DNA from: Flavobacteriaceae bacterium
GTDB lineage: Bacteria > Bacteroidota > Bacteroidia > Flavobacteriales > Flavobacteriaceae
NCBI GenBank assembly: GCA_013003555.1
Contig: JABDIV010000059.1
Span: 1 to 37,847 of the forward strand
Reading direction: 5' to 3'
DNA length: 37,847 nt
Under the pieces are notes generated by a model. It was not told the DNA's origin. It saw only the letters and a program-made list of their open reading frames with translations, and ran no database searches. Made by a program: the position numbers and the translations under genes. Positions 26,394-34,015 of this stretch are shown piece by piece (positions within the stretch are counted from its first letter, which is position 1; every line of letters starts with the position of its first letter).

Positions 26394-26798
26394 ATGCGTG
26401 GTATCTTAGCAGGGCTGATCCTTTTATTCTGTAGCCAGGGATTTGCACAAGACAAACAATACATTTCATATTTGGCCGAGATAAATTATACCGATAGTTT
26501 CACCATTGGTGATCTGAGGGTTGAATTTGTCGAATTGATCACCGACTCCCGCTGTCCGAAATTAGTGACCTGTATTTGGGCGGGGGAAGCTAAAGTGCGG
26601 GTTGCAATCTATCAAGGTAAAACATTTCTAGAAAGCAAGGAATTGGTATTTCCAGCCTTGGGATCTGTCGATTTAAAAACAAATAGTTTATTTAACAGCG
26701 ATGATATTCGCATAACGGCCGTCGCTTTATATCCTTATCCGCTTAGGCCCGATAAAATTCCGTTTGATCAATACAGTTTGGAAATAAAAGTAAATTAG
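26394..26798 (+). CDS. Small exported hypothetical protein with SRCP...CIWAG motif
   Basis: A 134-residue protein with a signal peptide (MRGILAGLILLFCSQGFAQ). The mature part is a compact beta-rich domain containing FVELITDSRCPKLVTCIWAGEAKVRVAI. The R-C-P-x4-C-I-W-A-G pattern recurs in uncharacterised Bacteroidota proteins, and its two cysteines could form a disulfide in the periplasm. No function is known to me. It follows the S9 peptidase by 9 bp and is probably co-transcribed. Its stop codon shares four bases (TTAG) with the stop of the convergent FeoB-associated gene. Confidence 0.75.
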   Translation: MRGILAGLILLFCSQGFAQDKQYISYLAEINYTDSFTIGDLRVEFVELITDSRCPKLVTCIWAGEAKVRVAIYQGKTFLESKELVFPALGSVDLKTNSLFNSDDIRITAVALYPYPLRPDKIPFDQYSLEIKVN

Positions 26799-26932
26799 CA
26801 ACCACAACCGTCATGGTCACAATCTTTGGTGGCCTTTTTTCGTTTCGGTGACCACACGAATTTTTTAACGATAAACAAAAGGGCCAGTATCACAACTAAC
26901 GAAACTAAAATAGTTTGAACCAGGTCATTCAT
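26795..26932 (-). CDS. FeoB-associated Cys-rich membrane protein
   Basis: A 45-residue gene, easily missed. Reading from the ATG at 26932: MNDLVQTILVSLVVILALLF (one membrane helix), then a basic stretch KKFVWSPKRKKATK, then the Cys-rich tail DCDHDGCGC, then TAA. Single helix, basic linker and terminal C-x(n)-C-x-C tail is the signature of the FeoB_associated family (PF12669 as I recall it), found next to feoB in Bacteroidota and Firmicutes. It lies 40 bp downstream of feoB on the same strand, so it is the last gene of the feo operon. Its role is not established; it may bind iron on the cytoplasmic side or stabilise FeoB, much as FeoC is thought to do in enterobacteria. The 3' end overlaps the opposing gene by 4 bp. 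Confidence 0.88.
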   Translation of the reverse strand: MNDLVQTILVSLVVILALLFIVKKFVWSPKRKKATKDCDHDGCGC

Positions 26933-26972
26933 GGTATGAACTTTTGTCGGTCTTTAGAATTTAAAATTACAA

Positions 26973-29069
26973 TTAATTCAAGATTTGGTAAACAAATAAT
27001 GCTACAACATAAGCCAGGGCAGTCATTACAACCAATTGAACCAACGGCCACTTCCAGCTATTGGTCTCGCGTTTCACTATTGCTAAGGTGCTCATGCATT
27101 GCATGGCAAAAGCATAGAACAGCAATAGGGATATTCCCGATGCGAAGTTGAACAGCGGTACACCCGAAACAGGGTTTATCTCTTTTTTCATTCGATTTTT
27201 TATAGTGTCTTCATCATCCTGTCCAACACTGTAAATGGTTGCAAGCGTACCAACAAAAACTTCTCGGGCTGCAAATGAACAGATAATGGCGATGCCAATC
27301 TTCCAATCATATCCCAATGGTTCTATCACCGGTTCTATGGCTTTGCCGGTCACCCCTATTATAGAATGTTCCAGTTTATGAGAAGCAATACGAGTATTGA
27401 TGTCTTCTTCTGTTAAACCTTGTCCGGCCACTTCCGATCGGATGATTGATTCGGCTTCATTGAACTGTTTTCCTACTCCTGTTGAAGCTAAAACGAATAA
27501 AATAATTGAAATAGCCAGGATGATTTTACCGGCACCAAATACAAAAGCTTTTGTTTTCTCGACTACGGTGATCAAAACATTTCGAAGCAAAGGCACCTTA
27601 TAATTGGGCATTTCGATAACGAAATAGCTTTTGCGTTTAATCTTTAAAATTTTATCCAGTATTAAGGCCGAAACAATAGCTGAAGCAAATCCAAGCATAT
27701 AGAGAAACATTAAAGCCAAAGCCTGATAACTTAGCCAGATAAAACGGCCTTCAGGAATAACTATGGCAATGATGATAAGGTATACCGGCAATCGGGCTGA
27801 ACAGGTTGTGAAGGGTACTACCAGAATGGTGATAAGCCGTTCCTTCCAGTTTTCAATATTTCGTGTGGCCATAACCGCTGGAATGGCACAGGCTGTGCCT
27901 GATATAAGCGGAACAACACTTTTACCGCTTAAGCCGAAACGCCTCATAATGCGATCCATCAGGAATACCACACGACTCATATAGCCGCTTTCTTCCAAGA
28001 CGGAAATAAATAAAAATAGAAACGCAATCTGGGGAATAAAGATCACAATACCACCTAATCCAGGAACAATACCTTCAGCCAGTAAGTTGGTAGCTATGCC
28101 CGATGGCAAAACGTCCTTCAACCAATGGGATAAGGAAGCGAATGCGCCATCGATAAAATCCATAGGAACAGTAGCCCAGTCATAAATGGCTTGAAAAATG
28201 GTGAGCAGTATGAAAAAGAAGATCACATAACCCCAAACCTTATGAGTGAGGATACGATCTAGTCGCGACCGCAAATCTGTCGCTTTTGATGTATCGATGG
28301 TCTGACCAACTTTAAGCACATCATTGATGAACTGGTAGCGCTTTATTGTTTCCTTTTGTTGAAGCCGTTTAAGCTCGGAAGTTGATTTCGTTTTAAACTT
28401 TTCAACGTTCAACGCTTTTCGGGCAATCCTTCCAAAATTAACATCCTGCGAAATGACCAGCCACAATTTATAGAGTTCCTGGTTTGGAAAAGCATTAGCC
28501 AGATTTTCAAAATAAACCGGATCGATAACAGACGAATCTAAGCAGGGCTCAGTCGAGAGCGATTTATAATTATTAATAATAGCCTTCAATTCGGCAATAC
28601 CTTCATTTTTACGGGTACTGGTAAGTGCAATACGCGTTTTCAATCGTTTCTCAAGATGCTGAATATCTAGAGTAATGCCGCGACGTTTCATGCGGTCGGC
28701 CATATTGATTACCAGAACGGTTGGGATTTTAAGGTCCTTTATCTGGGTGAATAGAAGCAGGTTTCGCTTAAGATTTTCGACGTCGGTTACTAGAACAGCT
28801 ACATCAGGATAATTCCTGTCGTTCTTGTTCAAAAGCAATTCGACCACAACATTCTCGTCGAGGGAAGAAGCATTCAAACTATAGGTGCCGGGCAAATCGA
28901 TAATGTGGGCTTTGAGCCCTCTTGGTAAACGACAAACCCCCTCTTTTTTATCGACAGTAGTTCCGGGATAATTGCTTACCGTTTGTTTTAATCCAGTAAG
29001 GGCATTGAAAACCGATGTTTTTCCGGTATTTGGATTCCCGATCAAGGCAACGTTGATCTGTCTACTCAT
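26973..29069 (-). CDS. feoB: Ferrous iron transport protein B
   Basis: A 698-residue protein with all parts of FeoB. The N-terminal GTPase has G1 GNPNTGKTS (residues 11-19), G3 DLPGTY and G4 NMAD, followed by the helical GDI-like region. The membrane part has two Gate segments, the first with SGTACAIPAVMATR and the second around EVFVGTLATIY; TTCSARLPVYLIIIAI is also conserved. FeoB imports Fe2+ across the inner membrane using GTP hydrolysis. The length is normal, with no break. It overlaps feoA by 8 bp upstream and is followed by the FeoB-associated peptide gene, so the operon is feoA-feoB-(FeoB-associated). No separate FeoC is present. Confidence 0.97.
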   Translation of the reverse strand: MSRQINVALIGNPNTGKTSVFNALTGLKQTVSNYPGTTVDKKEGVCRLPRGLKAHIIDLPGTYSLNASSLDENVVVELLLNKNDRNYPDVAVLVTDVENLKRNLLLFTQIKDLKIPTVLVINMADRMKRRGITLDIQHLEKRLKTRIALTSTRKNEGIAELKAIINNYKSLSTEPCLDSSVIDPVYFENLANAFPNQELYKLWLVISQDVNFGRIARKALNVEKFKTKSTSELKRLQQKETIKRYQFINDVLKVGQTIDTSKATDLRSRLDRILTHKVWGYVIFFFILLTIFQAIYDWATVPMDFIDGAFASLSHWLKDVLPSGIATNLLAEGIVPGLGGIVIFIPQIAFLFLFISVLEESGYMSRVVFLMDRIMRRFGLSGKSVVPLISGTACAIPAVMATRNIENWKERLITILVVPFTTCSARLPVYLIIIAIVIPEGRFIWLSYQALALMFLYMLGFASAIVSALILDKILKIKRKSYFVIEMPNYKVPLLRNVLITVVEKTKAFVFGAGKIILAISIILFVLASTGVGKQFNEAESIIRSEVAGQGLTEEDINTRIASHKLEHSIIGVTGKAIEPVIEPLGYDWKIGIAIICSFAAREVFVGTLATIYSVGQDDEDTIKNRMKKEINPVSGVPLFNFASGISLLLFYAFAMQCMSTLAIVKRETNSWKWPLVQLVVMTALAYVVALFVYQILN

Positions 29070-29289
29070 CGGTTTTCTCTATTTGAATTAAAGCGGCGAT
29101 GCTTTTACGAATGGCGACATGACTACCATTGATATTGAGGTAAAGCGGGTCAGAAAAGGGTGCTATCTGGATCAATTCGACCTGGTTTCCGGGCAAGCAT
29201 CCCATCTCTAATAATTTAAGCGGAATGTCTTCCGAAGAACTGTTGGTGATTATACCCGATTCACCTTTTTTCAGGTCAGCAATAGTCAT
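29062..29289 (-). CDS. feoA: Ferrous iron transport protein A
   Basis: A 75-residue SH3-like protein: MTIADLKKGESGIITNSSSEDIPLKLLEMGCLPGNQVELIQIAPFSDPLYLNI shows the L-x-E-M-G-x-x-P-G-x-x-V pattern of FeoA. It is a small cytoplasmic protein needed for FeoB activity, probably through contact with FeoB. Its last 8 bp overlap the start of feoB, so translation is coupled. A -7 box (29316-29323) and a palindrome (29328-29341) lie just upstream. Confidence 0.95.
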   Translation of the reverse strand: MTIADLKKGESGIITNSSSEDIPLKLLEMGCLPGNQVELIQIAPFSDPLYLNINGSHVAIRKSIAALIQIEKTDE

Positions 29290-29315
29290 GCTTATTTAGA
29301 TTCATTTTAAAGAAT

Positions 29316-29341
29316 CAAAAGTACTAAAAAGATTAATCTTT
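29316..29341 (-). promoter_or_regulatory. Promoter and candidate operator of the feo operon
   Basis: On the minus strand the -7 box TACTTTTG (29316-29323) matches TAnnTTTG exactly, 26 bases before the feoA ATG. Four bases further upstream AAAGATTAATCTTT (29328-29341) is a perfect 14-bp palindrome lying over the expected spacer/-33 region and containing the stop codon of the SCO gene (29333-29335). A repressor binding there would block the promoter. The regulator (Fur or a DtxR-type protein) is a guess. Confidence 0.45.
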
Positions 29342-30013
29342 ATATGAGGCTTTGAGGATTTTTATATCGTCCAGCAAGCGGTCGATTTCCTCAGGATTAG
29401 TTCCATCGTAAAAACCCCTGATCTGTTGTTCTTTATCGATCAGCATGAAATTTTCCGTGTGGATCATATCGAAGGGTCCGCCATCGCCCTGGTCTTTAAC
29501 TGCGAGGTAGGACTTACGGGCCAGTTCGTAAATCTGTTTCTTATCACCCGTAACCAGATTCCACTTGGCATCGTTTACATCTTTTTCAAGAGCATATCGC
29601 TTGAGTTGAGCAACCGAATCGATCTCTGGGGTGACCGAATGTGACAATAATAAGACATCCTGATCGGCTAATAATTCCTGCTGAATTTTGTACATATTAT
29701 CGGTCATGATAGGGCAGATGGTCTGACATGTGGTAAAAAAGAAATCAGCTACATAAATCTTATTTTTATAATCATCCATGGTTACCGTTTTACCATTTTG
29801 ATTCATAAGATTAAAATCAGCAATCCTGTGGTACTTTCGTTGATGCTGGATGGTGCTGTCAACCAGTTCAGTATTTACATTTGCCGGTTGATAAATGGGA
29901 AGGGGTTGTTCAACCTTCAGAATATTATAAAAGGTGAGGATGATAACAATGGAAAGAACAAGCAAGGTTATGCCAAAAATCCTGTAACGTTTAAAAAAGC
30001 TCAGAAGTTCCAA
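29333..30013 (-). CDS. SCO family copper chaperone protein
   Basis: The 226-residue protein has an N-terminal membrane anchor (about 12-30) and a thioredoxin-fold domain facing the periplasm. The copper ligands of SCO1/SenC are present: C-x3-C-P in FFFTTCQTICPIMTDNM and the distal His in DMIHTENFMLIDKEQQIRG. It should deliver Cu to the CuA centre of cytochrome c oxidase, or reduce its thiols. The start codon appears to be TTG at 30013: no in-frame ATG precedes the membrane helix and a stop lies 27 bases upstream. It is divergent from the M1 peptidase gene and lies 43 bp upstream of feoA. Because feoA has its own -7 box, the two may be separately controlled. Confidence 0.92.
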   Translation of the reverse strand: MELLSFFKRYRIFGITLLVLSIVIILTFYNILKVEQPLPIYQPANVNTELVDSTIQHQRKYHRIADFNLMNQNGKTVTMDDYKNKIYVADFFFTTCQTICPIMTDNMYKIQQELLADQDVLLLSHSVTPEIDSVAQLKRYALEKDVNDAKWNLVTGDKKQIYELARKSYLAVKDQGDGGPFDMIHTENFMLIDKEQQIRGFYDGTNPEEIDRLLDDIKILKASYKD

Positions 30014-30045
30014 TGGGGTGTGCTTGTTAGACAGTTTTCAGAATG

Positions 30046-30053
30046 CAAAAATA
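30046..30053 (-). promoter_or_regulatory. -7 box of the SCO gene
   Basis: On the minus strand TATTTTTG, an exact TAnnTTTG match, 32 bases before the TTG start at 30013. This supports the short 5' leader and thus the TTG start. Confidence 0.5.
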
Positions 30054-30101
30054 CAACAGATTTAACCGAAATTGTGTATTTTTAACATTGAAAAAGATGC
30101 T

Positions 30102-32033
30102 ATGAATTCTCTTGTCCGTTTGGTTGTAATCCTGATTTCTTCTGTTGGTTTTGCTCAGCATGACTTAAGTGTGAACGATATTTCGGAAGCTGAAATGAAA
30201 GCCGCAATGAGCCGGATGGCTTTCCAGGCCAATGCCAATACGGGTAATTATGACCTGACGTATCACCGACTTGAATTTACAGTTGATCCAAATGTCAATT
30301 TCATCAATGGTGATGTGACCTCCTATTTTATCGCTAAGGAAGACCTGACCCAGGTGATTTTTGATCTAGATGATAACCTAACCGTATCTCAGGTACTACA
30401 GGACGGAAATTCACTGTCCTTCTCGCAAAATACTGATGATGAGCTTATCATCACACTGCCTCAGGTTCAAAATCAAGGGGTACTTGACTCATTAACCATT
30501 AGTTATTCCGGGAGCCCTTCGACCTCCGGATTTGGAGCTTTTACGCAAACCTATCACAATAGCGACCCCATTATCTGGACCCTTTCGGAACCCTATGGCG
30601 CCAAAAACTGGTGGCCCTGTAAGCAGGATTTAATCGATAAGGTTGATGTGATAGACGTATTCATCACATCCCCTCAATTCAATCCGTCTAATGACGAATA
30701 TATTGCGGTAAGTAATGGTGTCGAGCAAAGTCAGGTGATTAATGGTATGAATAAGACCACACATTTCCGGCATCAATTCCCTATCCCGGCATATCTTATC
30801 GCTATTGCAGTAACCAACTATGATGTCTTCTCACAACAGGTTCCTAACAACGGGAATCCGTTTGATATTATAAATTATGTCTTTCCCGAAAGCCTGGCCG
30901 ATGCTCAGTTAAACACACCTGTAACGGTCGACATCATGAATCTCTTTATCGATTTATTTGAACCCTATCCTTACGAGGCTGAAAAATACGGCCATGCTGA
31001 GTTTACCAGAAGTGGCGGGATGGAACATACCACAGTGTCGTTTATGGGGAATTACTCGAGAAATCTCATCGCCCACGAGTTAGCACACCAATGGTTTGGC
31101 GATAAGATAACCTGTGGCAGTTGGAAGGATATCTGGCTGAATGAAGGTTTTGCGACCTACCTTTCGGGATTGGTAGTAGAGGAATTGGACGGGAATGCTG
31201 CCTTTACCTCATGGAAACAGGCCCGGAATAATTTTATAACGGCCCAACCCGATGGATATGTTTACCTCACCGACCAGGATACTACATCAGTAAGCCGAAT
31301 CTTTAACGGCCGCTTGACGTATAACAAAGCGGCTATGGTATTACATATGCTTCGAAAGAAATTAGGTGAGATCGATTTCTATCAGGGAGTTCAGGATTAT
31401 TTGGCCCATCCCGATTTGGCTTTTGGTTATGCCAAGACGGAAGATTTTATTCCTATTATGGAACTGGCCAGTGGCCTGAATCTCACTGAATTTTTCGATG
31501 ACTGGCTGTTTAATGAAGGTCACCCCAGTTATGATTTGGTTTGGAATTTAATGGGTCCGTCTCAGGTCAGGATTGTTTTAACCCAGTCGCAAAGCCATCC
31601 TTCTGTGGCATTTTTTGAAGCGCCTGTTCCGGTTCGTTTAGAAGGTTTGGGTGGGGAAATGATGGATGTTGTGCTCGATCATTCTACTAGCGGGCAGGAA
31701 TTTATAATCGATGTGACCTTTGATGTGTCAAATATTGTCTTTGATCCTGAATTCGATTTGATTTCAGCCAATAACCAGGTCTCACTCGGAACTGACGATA
31801 TTTTAATAACAGATTTAGTAGTCTATCCCAACCCGGCCCAAACGGCAATAACCATTCTAAAACCGCAGGATCTGGAGATTGAGAAAATTCGAATTTATAA
31901 TCTTCTTGGTCAGTTGATCATTGAAAAACCCTTCAGTCAAACCATTTTGATAGATCAATTAGCAGCAGGGTTGCACCTGCTTCAACTTGAGACTTCCGAA
32001 GGCTTAATAACCAAAAGCCTCATAAAACATTAA
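30102..32033 (+). CDS. M1 family aminopeptidase with T9SS sorting domain
   Basis: I start the gene at the ATG 30102 because it opens a signal peptide (MNSLVRLVVILISSVGFAQ); the in-frame upstream extension to 30072 would bury it. This gives 643 residues. The zinc site is complete: His325, Glu326 and His329 in HELAHQWFGD, and Glu348 in WLNEGFATY, with the spacing H-E-x2-H-x18-E of M1 peptidases. The exopeptidase motif appears as SGGMEH. The last 75 residues (VVYPNPAQTAITI ... IYNLLGQLI ... GLHLLQLETSEGLITKSLIKH) are a type A sorting tail, so the protein is exported across the outer membrane by T9SS and released or attached to the surface. It probably removes N-terminal residues from peptides outside the cell. 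Confidence 0.95.
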   Translation: MNSLVRLVVILISSVGFAQHDLSVNDISEAEMKAAMSRMAFQANANTGNYDLTYHRLEFTVDPNVNFINGDVTSYFIAKEDLTQVIFDLDDNLTVSQVLQDGNSLSFSQNTDDELIITLPQVQNQGVLDSLTISYSGSPSTSGFGAFTQTYHNSDPIIWTLSEPYGAKNWWPCKQDLIDKVDVIDVFITSPQFNPSNDEYIAVSNGVEQSQVINGMNKTTHFRHQFPIPAYLIAIAVTNYDVFSQQVPNNGNPFDIINYVFPESLADAQLNTPVTVDIMNLFIDLFEPYPYEAEKYGHAEFTRSGGMEHTTVSFMGNYSRNLIAHELAHQWFGDKITCGSWKDIWLNEGFATYLSGLVVEELDGNAAFTSWKQARNNFITAQPDGYVYLTDQDTTSVSRIFNGRLTYNKAAMVLHMLRKKLGEIDFYQGVQDYLAHPDLAFGYAKTEDFIPIMELASGLNLTEFFDDWLFNEGHPSYDLVWNLMGPSQVRIVLTQSQSHPSVAFFEAPVPVRLEGLGGEMMDVVLDHSTSGQEFIIDVTFDVSNIVFDPEFDLISANNQVSLGTDDILITDLVVYPNPAQTAITILKPQDLEIEKIRIYNLLGQLIIEKPFSQTILIDQLAAGLHLLQLETSEGLITKSLIKH

Positions 32034-32072
32034 GGAAACCTTAATAAGCTTTTAAGTTACCTTCAAAAAACA

Positions 32073-32080
32073 TACTTTTG
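32073..32080 (+). promoter_or_regulatory. -7 box of rseP
   Basis: TACTTTTG, an exact TAnnTTTG match, 30 bases before the ATG at 32111. Confidence 0.5.
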
Positions 32081-32110
32081 TGCGTTCATTAAAGCACGTT
32101 GATCCCTGAG

Positions 32111-33451
32111 ATGGAATTTGTCATCAAAATATCACAATTTCTTTTGAGTTTATCGCTACTGATTGTCCTTCATGAACTGGGGCATTTCATACCTGCTAAA
32201 CTCTTTAAAACGAAGGTGGAAAAATTCTTCCTGTTCTTCGATATCAAAAAAGCCTTATTCAAAAAGAAAATCGGTGACACGGTTTACGGTATTGGCTGGC
32301 TGCCTTTAGGCGGTTATGTTAAAATTGCCGGGATGATCGACGAGAGTATGGACAAGGAGCAAATGGCCAAACCACCTGAACCGTGGGAGTTTCGGTCAAA
32401 GCCGGCCTGGAAGCGTCTCATTATCATGTTGGGCGGTGTAACGGTTAATTTCATTTTGGCCGCGATCATCTACATACTTATGTTGTTTGGGTATGGTGAT
32501 ATGGACATCAGGACCGACAGCGTGAAAGACGGTTACTGGGTTGTCAACCCATTGCTAAACGAATTAGGCCTTGAAACCGGAGACAATATAGTTTCTATCA
32601 ATGGCAAACAAATCATCAATTATAAGGACATCAGGCGCAATATACTGGACGCGCAGGTAATAACCATTGAACGCGATGGTGAGCAAAAGGATATCAACCT
32701 GCCAACCGATTTCCTGGGTCAGTTGAGTTCGAGTAAAAGCCGTGGACTTATAGAAATCCGTTATCCCTTTATCGTAGAGCAGGTTTCTGATTCTTCACTA
32801 AACATCAATATTGATCTTAAGCAAGGTGATATCTTTCGAGCTATAAACGGACAGGAGATCAAATACTACGATCAGGTTGAAGGGCGATTGAACAGTTTGA
32901 AGGGGCAAAAAATAACCGTGGATATCTTAAGGGATGACCAATCTATTACTCGTGAATTGGAGGTTAACGATGATGGTAAGGTTGGGATTATGCCTGGGGG
33001 CACGTGGTCTGATCTCGAGCGATTAGGATATTATGAGATCGTAAAGCGGGAATACAGTTTTGGTGAGAGCATCGGTGCGGGTCTCACCCGATTTGGAGAG
33101 CAAATGGCGTCATATTGGCTGCAATTGAAATTGATCTTTAGCCCGGAAACGGGTGCTTATAAAGGTGTGGGTGGTTTCAAGGCCATTTATGATATTTTCC
33201 CGGGTCAGTGGAGCTGGCCGGATTTCTGGAATTTGACGGCATTTTTATCGATTATGCTTGGGGTTTTGAACCTGTTACCGATTCCGGCGCTTGATGGGGG
33301 TCATGTGGTGTTCTTGTTGTATGAGATGGCATCAGGGCGCAAGCCAAGTGACCGCTTTATGGAGGTCGCTCAAATGGTTGGATTCTTTATTCTGATTGCC
33401 CTGGTATTGTTTGCCAATGGCAATGATATCTTTAAGGCCATTTTCCAATAA
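32111..33451 (+). CDS. rseP: RIP metalloprotease RseP (site-2 protease)
   Basis: The ATG at 32111 gives 446 residues and starts at the first membrane helix (MEFVIKISQFLLSLSLLIVL); an in-frame TTG at 32099 is a poorer choice. The zinc site H-E-x2-H is HELGH at residues 21-25, the third ligand lies in LLPIPALDGGHVVF (L-D-G) near the C-terminus, and GGYVKIAGM is also conserved. Two PDZ-like domains lie between (DNIVSINGKQI and DIFRAINGQEI segments). RseP cleaves membrane-spanning anti-sigma factors and remnant signal peptides within the inner membrane. Bacteroidota have ECF sigma/anti-sigma pairs coupled to TonB receptors, which are plausible substrates. The gene is complete and is followed by the tRNA-Asn promoter. 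Confidence 0.95.
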   Translation: MEFVIKISQFLLSLSLLIVLHELGHFIPAKLFKTKVEKFFLFFDIKKALFKKKIGDTVYGIGWLPLGGYVKIAGMIDESMDKEQMAKPPEPWEFRSKPAWKRLIIMLGGVTVNFILAAIIYILMLFGYGDMDIRTDSVKDGYWVVNPLLNELGLETGDNIVSINGKQIINYKDIRRNILDAQVITIERDGEQKDINLPTDFLGQLSSSKSRGLIEIRYPFIVEQVSDSSLNINIDLKQGDIFRAINGQEIKYYDQVEGRLNSLKGQKITVDILRDDQSITRELEVNDDGKVGIMPGGTWSDLERLGYYEIVKREYSFGESIGAGLTRFGEQMASYWLQLKLIFSPETGAYKGVGGFKAIYDIFPGQWSWPDFWNLTAFLSIMLGVLNLLPIPALDGGHVVFLLYEMASGRKPSDRFMEVAQMVGFFILIALVLFANGNDIFKAIFQ

Positions 33452-33468
33452 AGAAAATGTCAATAGTA

Positions 33469-33499
33469 TTGACTGAACTTAAAAAATAATATATATTTG
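33469..33499 (+). promoter_or_regulatory. Promoter of tRNA-Asn
   Basis: TTG at 33469-33471 (within TTGAC) and TATATTTG at 33492-33499, an exact TAnnTTTG match, 20 bases apart. This is the best promoter in the window. A small hairpin, TCCGC-TTAT-GCGGA (33502-33515), lies in the leader just before the tRNA. Confidence 0.75.
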
Positions 33500-33521
33500 C
33501 GTCCGCTTATGCGGAGAATAG

Positions 33522-33595
33522 TCCTCCTTAGCTCAGTTGGTTAGAGCATTTGACTGTTAATCAAAGGGTCCTTGGTTCGAGTCCAAGAGGGGGAG
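33522..33595 (+). tRNA. tRNA-Asn (anticodon GTT)
   Basis: A complete cloverleaf of 74 bases. The acceptor stem is TCCTCCT (33522-33528) with AGGGGGA (33588-33594), including one G-T pair. The D arm is GCTCAGTTGGTTAGAGC. The anticodon stem-loop is TTTGA-CTGTTAA-TCAAA with anticodon GTT for asparagine. The T arm is CTTGG-TTCGAGT-CCAAG (33571-33587). G at 33595 is the discriminator base and CCA is not encoded. It is transcribed from its own promoter. A damaged copy of its 3' end recurs at 37710-37737. Confidence 0.97.
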
Positions 33596-33596
33596 C

Positions 33597-33658
33597 GATG
33601 AAGTAGAGACAAGCTCACTTCATCGCAGTATAGTGAGCTTGCTCTACTTTACTGCGAT
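33597..33658. repeat. Pair of interlocking inverted repeats directly behind tRNA-Asn
   Basis: Hairpin A pairs GATGAAGT (33597-33604) with ACTTCATC (33617-33624). Hairpin B pairs ATCGCAGTA (33622-33630) with TACTGCGAT (33650-33658). The inside of A is the reverse complement of the inside of B: CAAGCTCACT (33610-33619) with AGTGAGCTTG (33632-33641), and AAGTAGAG (33601-33608) with CTCTACTT (33642-33649). One long stem of about 18 bp with a single bulge can therefore form instead of the two small ones, or the loops can pair. The arrangement is like two REP units in opposite orientation. It begins two bases after the mature tRNA end and is transcribed with it. Confidence 0.7.
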
Positions 33659-33666
33659 TTGATATT

Positions 33667-33697
33667 AAACCTGATGAATATTCATCAGGTTTTTTTA
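33667..33697 (+). terminator. Intrinsic terminator of the tRNA-Asn transcript
   Basis: CCTGATGAATATTCATCAGG (33670-33689) is a perfect 20-base palindrome, extended by AAA/TTT on the outside and followed by a run of seven T. It closes the tRNA-plus-repeat transcript. The GIY-YIG start codon lies only 10 bases further on. Confidence 0.85.
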
Positions 33698-33706
33698 TTT
33701 TTAAGC

Positions 33707-33988
33707 ATGGTATTACCTTATTGTGTTTACGTTCTTCAGAGTGAAAAAGATTTTCTGTTGTATCACGGGTTTACCACCAATCTTGACAAAAGATTAAAGG
33801 ATCATAACGCTGGTAAAACGATAAGTACATCTAAAAGAAGGCCTCTAAAACTTATTTATTGTGAATATTTTCTAAGTAAAGAGGATGCCATGCGAAGGGA
33901 GTCCTATTTTAAAACGACGCAGGGAAAGCGAATGCTTAAATTAATGCTAAGATATACCCTAAAAAAGATTGATTATCCAAACAGATGA
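33707..33988 (+). CDS. Small GIY-YIG nuclease family protein
   Basis: The in-frame reading extends upstream to 33659, but that part is the terminator hairpin, so I start at the ATG 33707 (MVLPYCVYVLQSEKDFLLYHG), giving 93 residues. The GIY-YIG fold is seen in YCVYVLQS ... LLYHGFTTNLDKRLKDHNAG, with Y-H-G instead of Y-I-G, the catalytic Arg in DKRLKDHN and the metal-binding Glu in AMRRESYFKTTQGKRMLK. This is the stand-alone YhbQ/UPF0213-like type; there is no DNA-binding domain attached. Such proteins are structure-related to homing endonucleases and UvrC, and their cellular role is mostly unknown. As I recall, small copies are frequent near RNA genes in Flavobacteriaceae. It is enclosed by two different hairpin repeats and lacks an evident promoter of its own. 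Confidence 0.88.
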   Translation: MVLPYCVYVLQSEKDFLLYHGFTTNLDKRLKDHNAGKTISTSKRRPLKLIYCEYFLSKEDAMRRESYFKTTQGKRMLKLMLRYTLKKIDYPNR

Positions 33989-34015
33989 CCTGGGTGGCTT
34001 TTTTCGTGAGAAAAT

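Noticed and set aside
32029..32045. Hairpin ATTAAGG-AAA-CCTTAAT at the M1 peptidase stop codon
   Set aside because: A 7-bp A/T-rich stem without a following T tract; too weak to call a terminator, and the rseP promoter box follows closely.
33659..33706. Upstream extension of the GIY-YIG reading frame
   Set aside because: It reads through the tRNA terminator hairpin from a TTG. The ATG at 33707 directly precedes the conserved fold.
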